Shown here: positions 5,788 to 6,619 of the stretch, in pieces
Numbering within the stretch: position 1 is the first letter of the stretch
Layout of the letters: each line of letters opens with the position of its first letter
Assembly (NCBI GenBank): GCA_029939535.1
Contig: JAOZST010000200.1
Location: forward strand, 1-6,619
DNA length: 6,619 nt
Direction of reading: 5' to 3'
Source of the DNA: NBML01 sp029939535
GTDB lineage: Bacteria > Desulfobacterota > Desulfobacteria > Desulfobacterales > Desulfobacteraceae
Notes under the pieces: model-generated
The model's database searches: none
Seen by the model: only the letters and a program-made list of their open reading frames with translations
What the model was told of the DNA's origin: nothing
Program-made: the position numbers and the translations under genes

Positions 5788-6619
5788 ATGTCAAGAATTG
5801 TTAAATGTGCTCACATTCAAATGTCAAACGCTCTGTCTGAAGGAAGTGTCAGTCAAATAAAAGAAGCCATGATTGAAAAACATATCCCCATGGTAAAAGA
5901 AGCAGGGGAAAAAGGTGTAAATATTTTATGCCTCCAGGAAATTTTTTATGGTCCTTATTTCTGTTGTGAACAGGATATAAAATGGTACCAGTCTGCAGAA
6001 AAAGTGCCTGGCCCCACAACAAAGAGATTCAGTGAGTATGCAAAAAAATATAAAATGGTCATTATTTTACCGGTGTACGAAGTTGCGATAGATGGTGTTT
6101 ATTATAATACAGCTGCGGTGATTGATGCCAATGGGGAATATCTTGGTAAATTCAGAAAGGTTCAAATACCCCATACCTGGCCGGGATTCTGGGAAAAATT
6201 TTATTTTAAACCCGGCAACCTTGGATTCCCGGTGTTTGAAACTGAATATGGGAAAATCGGTATTTATATCTGTTACGATCGCCATTTTCCTGAATGTGCA
6301 CGAATTCTGGCTTTGAAAGGGGCTGAAATTCTGTTCAATCCTTCTGCCACAACAACTGGAAAATCACAATACCTCTGGGAGCTTGAACAGCCTGCCCAGG
6401 CAGTAGCAAACGGGGTTTTTATTGGTGCCAATAACCGTGTGGGCCTGGAAAAACCATGGGAGTTTGGTGAATTTTACGGGTCCAGCTATTTTGTTGATCC
6501 AAAGGGCCAGATTATTGTAAAGGGAAGTGCGGATAAAGATGAACTTGTTGTTGCAGATCTGGACCTTGAAATGATTCGTGAAGTCAGAGACGGCTGGCAG
6601 TTTTTCAGAGACAGAAGAC
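5788..6619 (+). CDS. beta-ureidopropionase (N-carbamoyl-beta-alanine amidohydrolase), nitrilase superfamily, 3' end cut by window
   Basis: The 277 residues visible are nearly complete; the last ones, WQFFRDRR, are close to the family's usual C-terminus, so only a short tail is missing. The enzyme hydrolyses N-carbamoyl-beta-alanine (or its methyl form) to the beta-amino acid, CO2 and ammonia, the third step of reductive pyrimidine breakdown. The nitrilase catalytic residues are present: E51 in LQEIFYGPYF, K124 in KFRKVQIPH, C162 in YICYDRHFPE, and the additional glutamate E136 in FWEKFYF. The FNPSAT and QPAQAVANG segments (184-189 and 201-209) are also typical. No signal peptide is visible, so it is cytoplasmic. 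It is transcribed away from preT with a shared 219-bp control region. N-carbamoylputrescine amidase is the main alternative in the same superfamily; the pathway neighbours and the CYDRHFPE motif favour beta-ureidopropionase. Confidence 0.88.
   Translation, partial: MSRIVKCAHIQMSNALSEGSVSQIKEAMIEKHIPMVKEAGEKGVNILCLQEIFYGPYFCCEQDIKWYQSAEKVPGPTTKRFSEYAKKYKMVIILPVYEVAIDGVYYNTAAVIDANGEYLGKFRKVQIPHTWPGFWEKFYFKPGNLGFPVFETEYGKIGIYICYDRHFPECARILALKGAEILFNPSATTTGKSQYLWELEQPAQAVANGVFIGANNRVGLEKPWEFGEFYGSSYFVDPKGQIIVKGSADKDELVVADLDLEMIREVRDGWQFFRDRR

Overview
The window looks like chromosomal DNA of a Gram-negative, probably anaerobic bacterium of moderate to low GC content. A Desulfobacterota (former Deltaproteobacteria) relative would fit: the left edge has the tail of what looks like an NtrC-type sigma-54 activator, genes are tightly packed, and there are iron-sulfur-rich oxidoreductases. 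This assignment is an inference from gene content and composition only. No mobile element, CRISPR array, tRNA or rRNA was seen.

Layout, left to right. Positions 3-89 (+) are the last 28 codons of a protein ending in a Fis-type helix-turn-helix. Positions 90-217 are a short convergent gap with weak inverted repeats. Four minus-strand genes follow, read right to left: preT (5568-4255), preA (4262-2961), a dihydropyrimidinase (2931-1540) and an RhlE-type DEAD-box RNA helicase (1468-218). A 219-bp divergent intergenic region (5569-5787) separates them from a plus-strand nitrilase-superfamily amidohydrolase, best read as beta-ureidopropionase, which starts at 5788 and runs off the right edge a few residues before its expected end.

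Together these genes encode the whole reductive pyrimidine degradation route. PreT and PreA form an NAD(P)H-dependent dihydropyrimidine dehydrogenase (uracil/thymine to the 5,6-dihydro form). The dihydropyrimidinase opens the ring to the N-carbamoyl-beta-amino acid. Beta-ureidopropionase releases beta-alanine (or beta-aminoisobutyrate), CO2 and ammonia. Every catalytic or metal-binding residue that I could place is present. preT and preA overlap by 8 nt, and the dihydropyrimidinase follows after 29 nt with a strong ribosome binding site, so these three look like one operon. The helicase follows after 71 nt and is probably a passenger or separately expressed.

The divergent intergenic region is the least explained part. 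It holds a good sigma-70 promoter for preTA, a tandem 7-bp repeat across its -35 box, and two perfect odd-length palindromes (13 and 17 bp) beside and downstream of the likely promoter of the amidohydrolase. These are candidate operators for a pyrimidine-responsive regulator not encoded in the window. The pathway itself is known; I do not see strong evidence for an undescribed enzymatic system.
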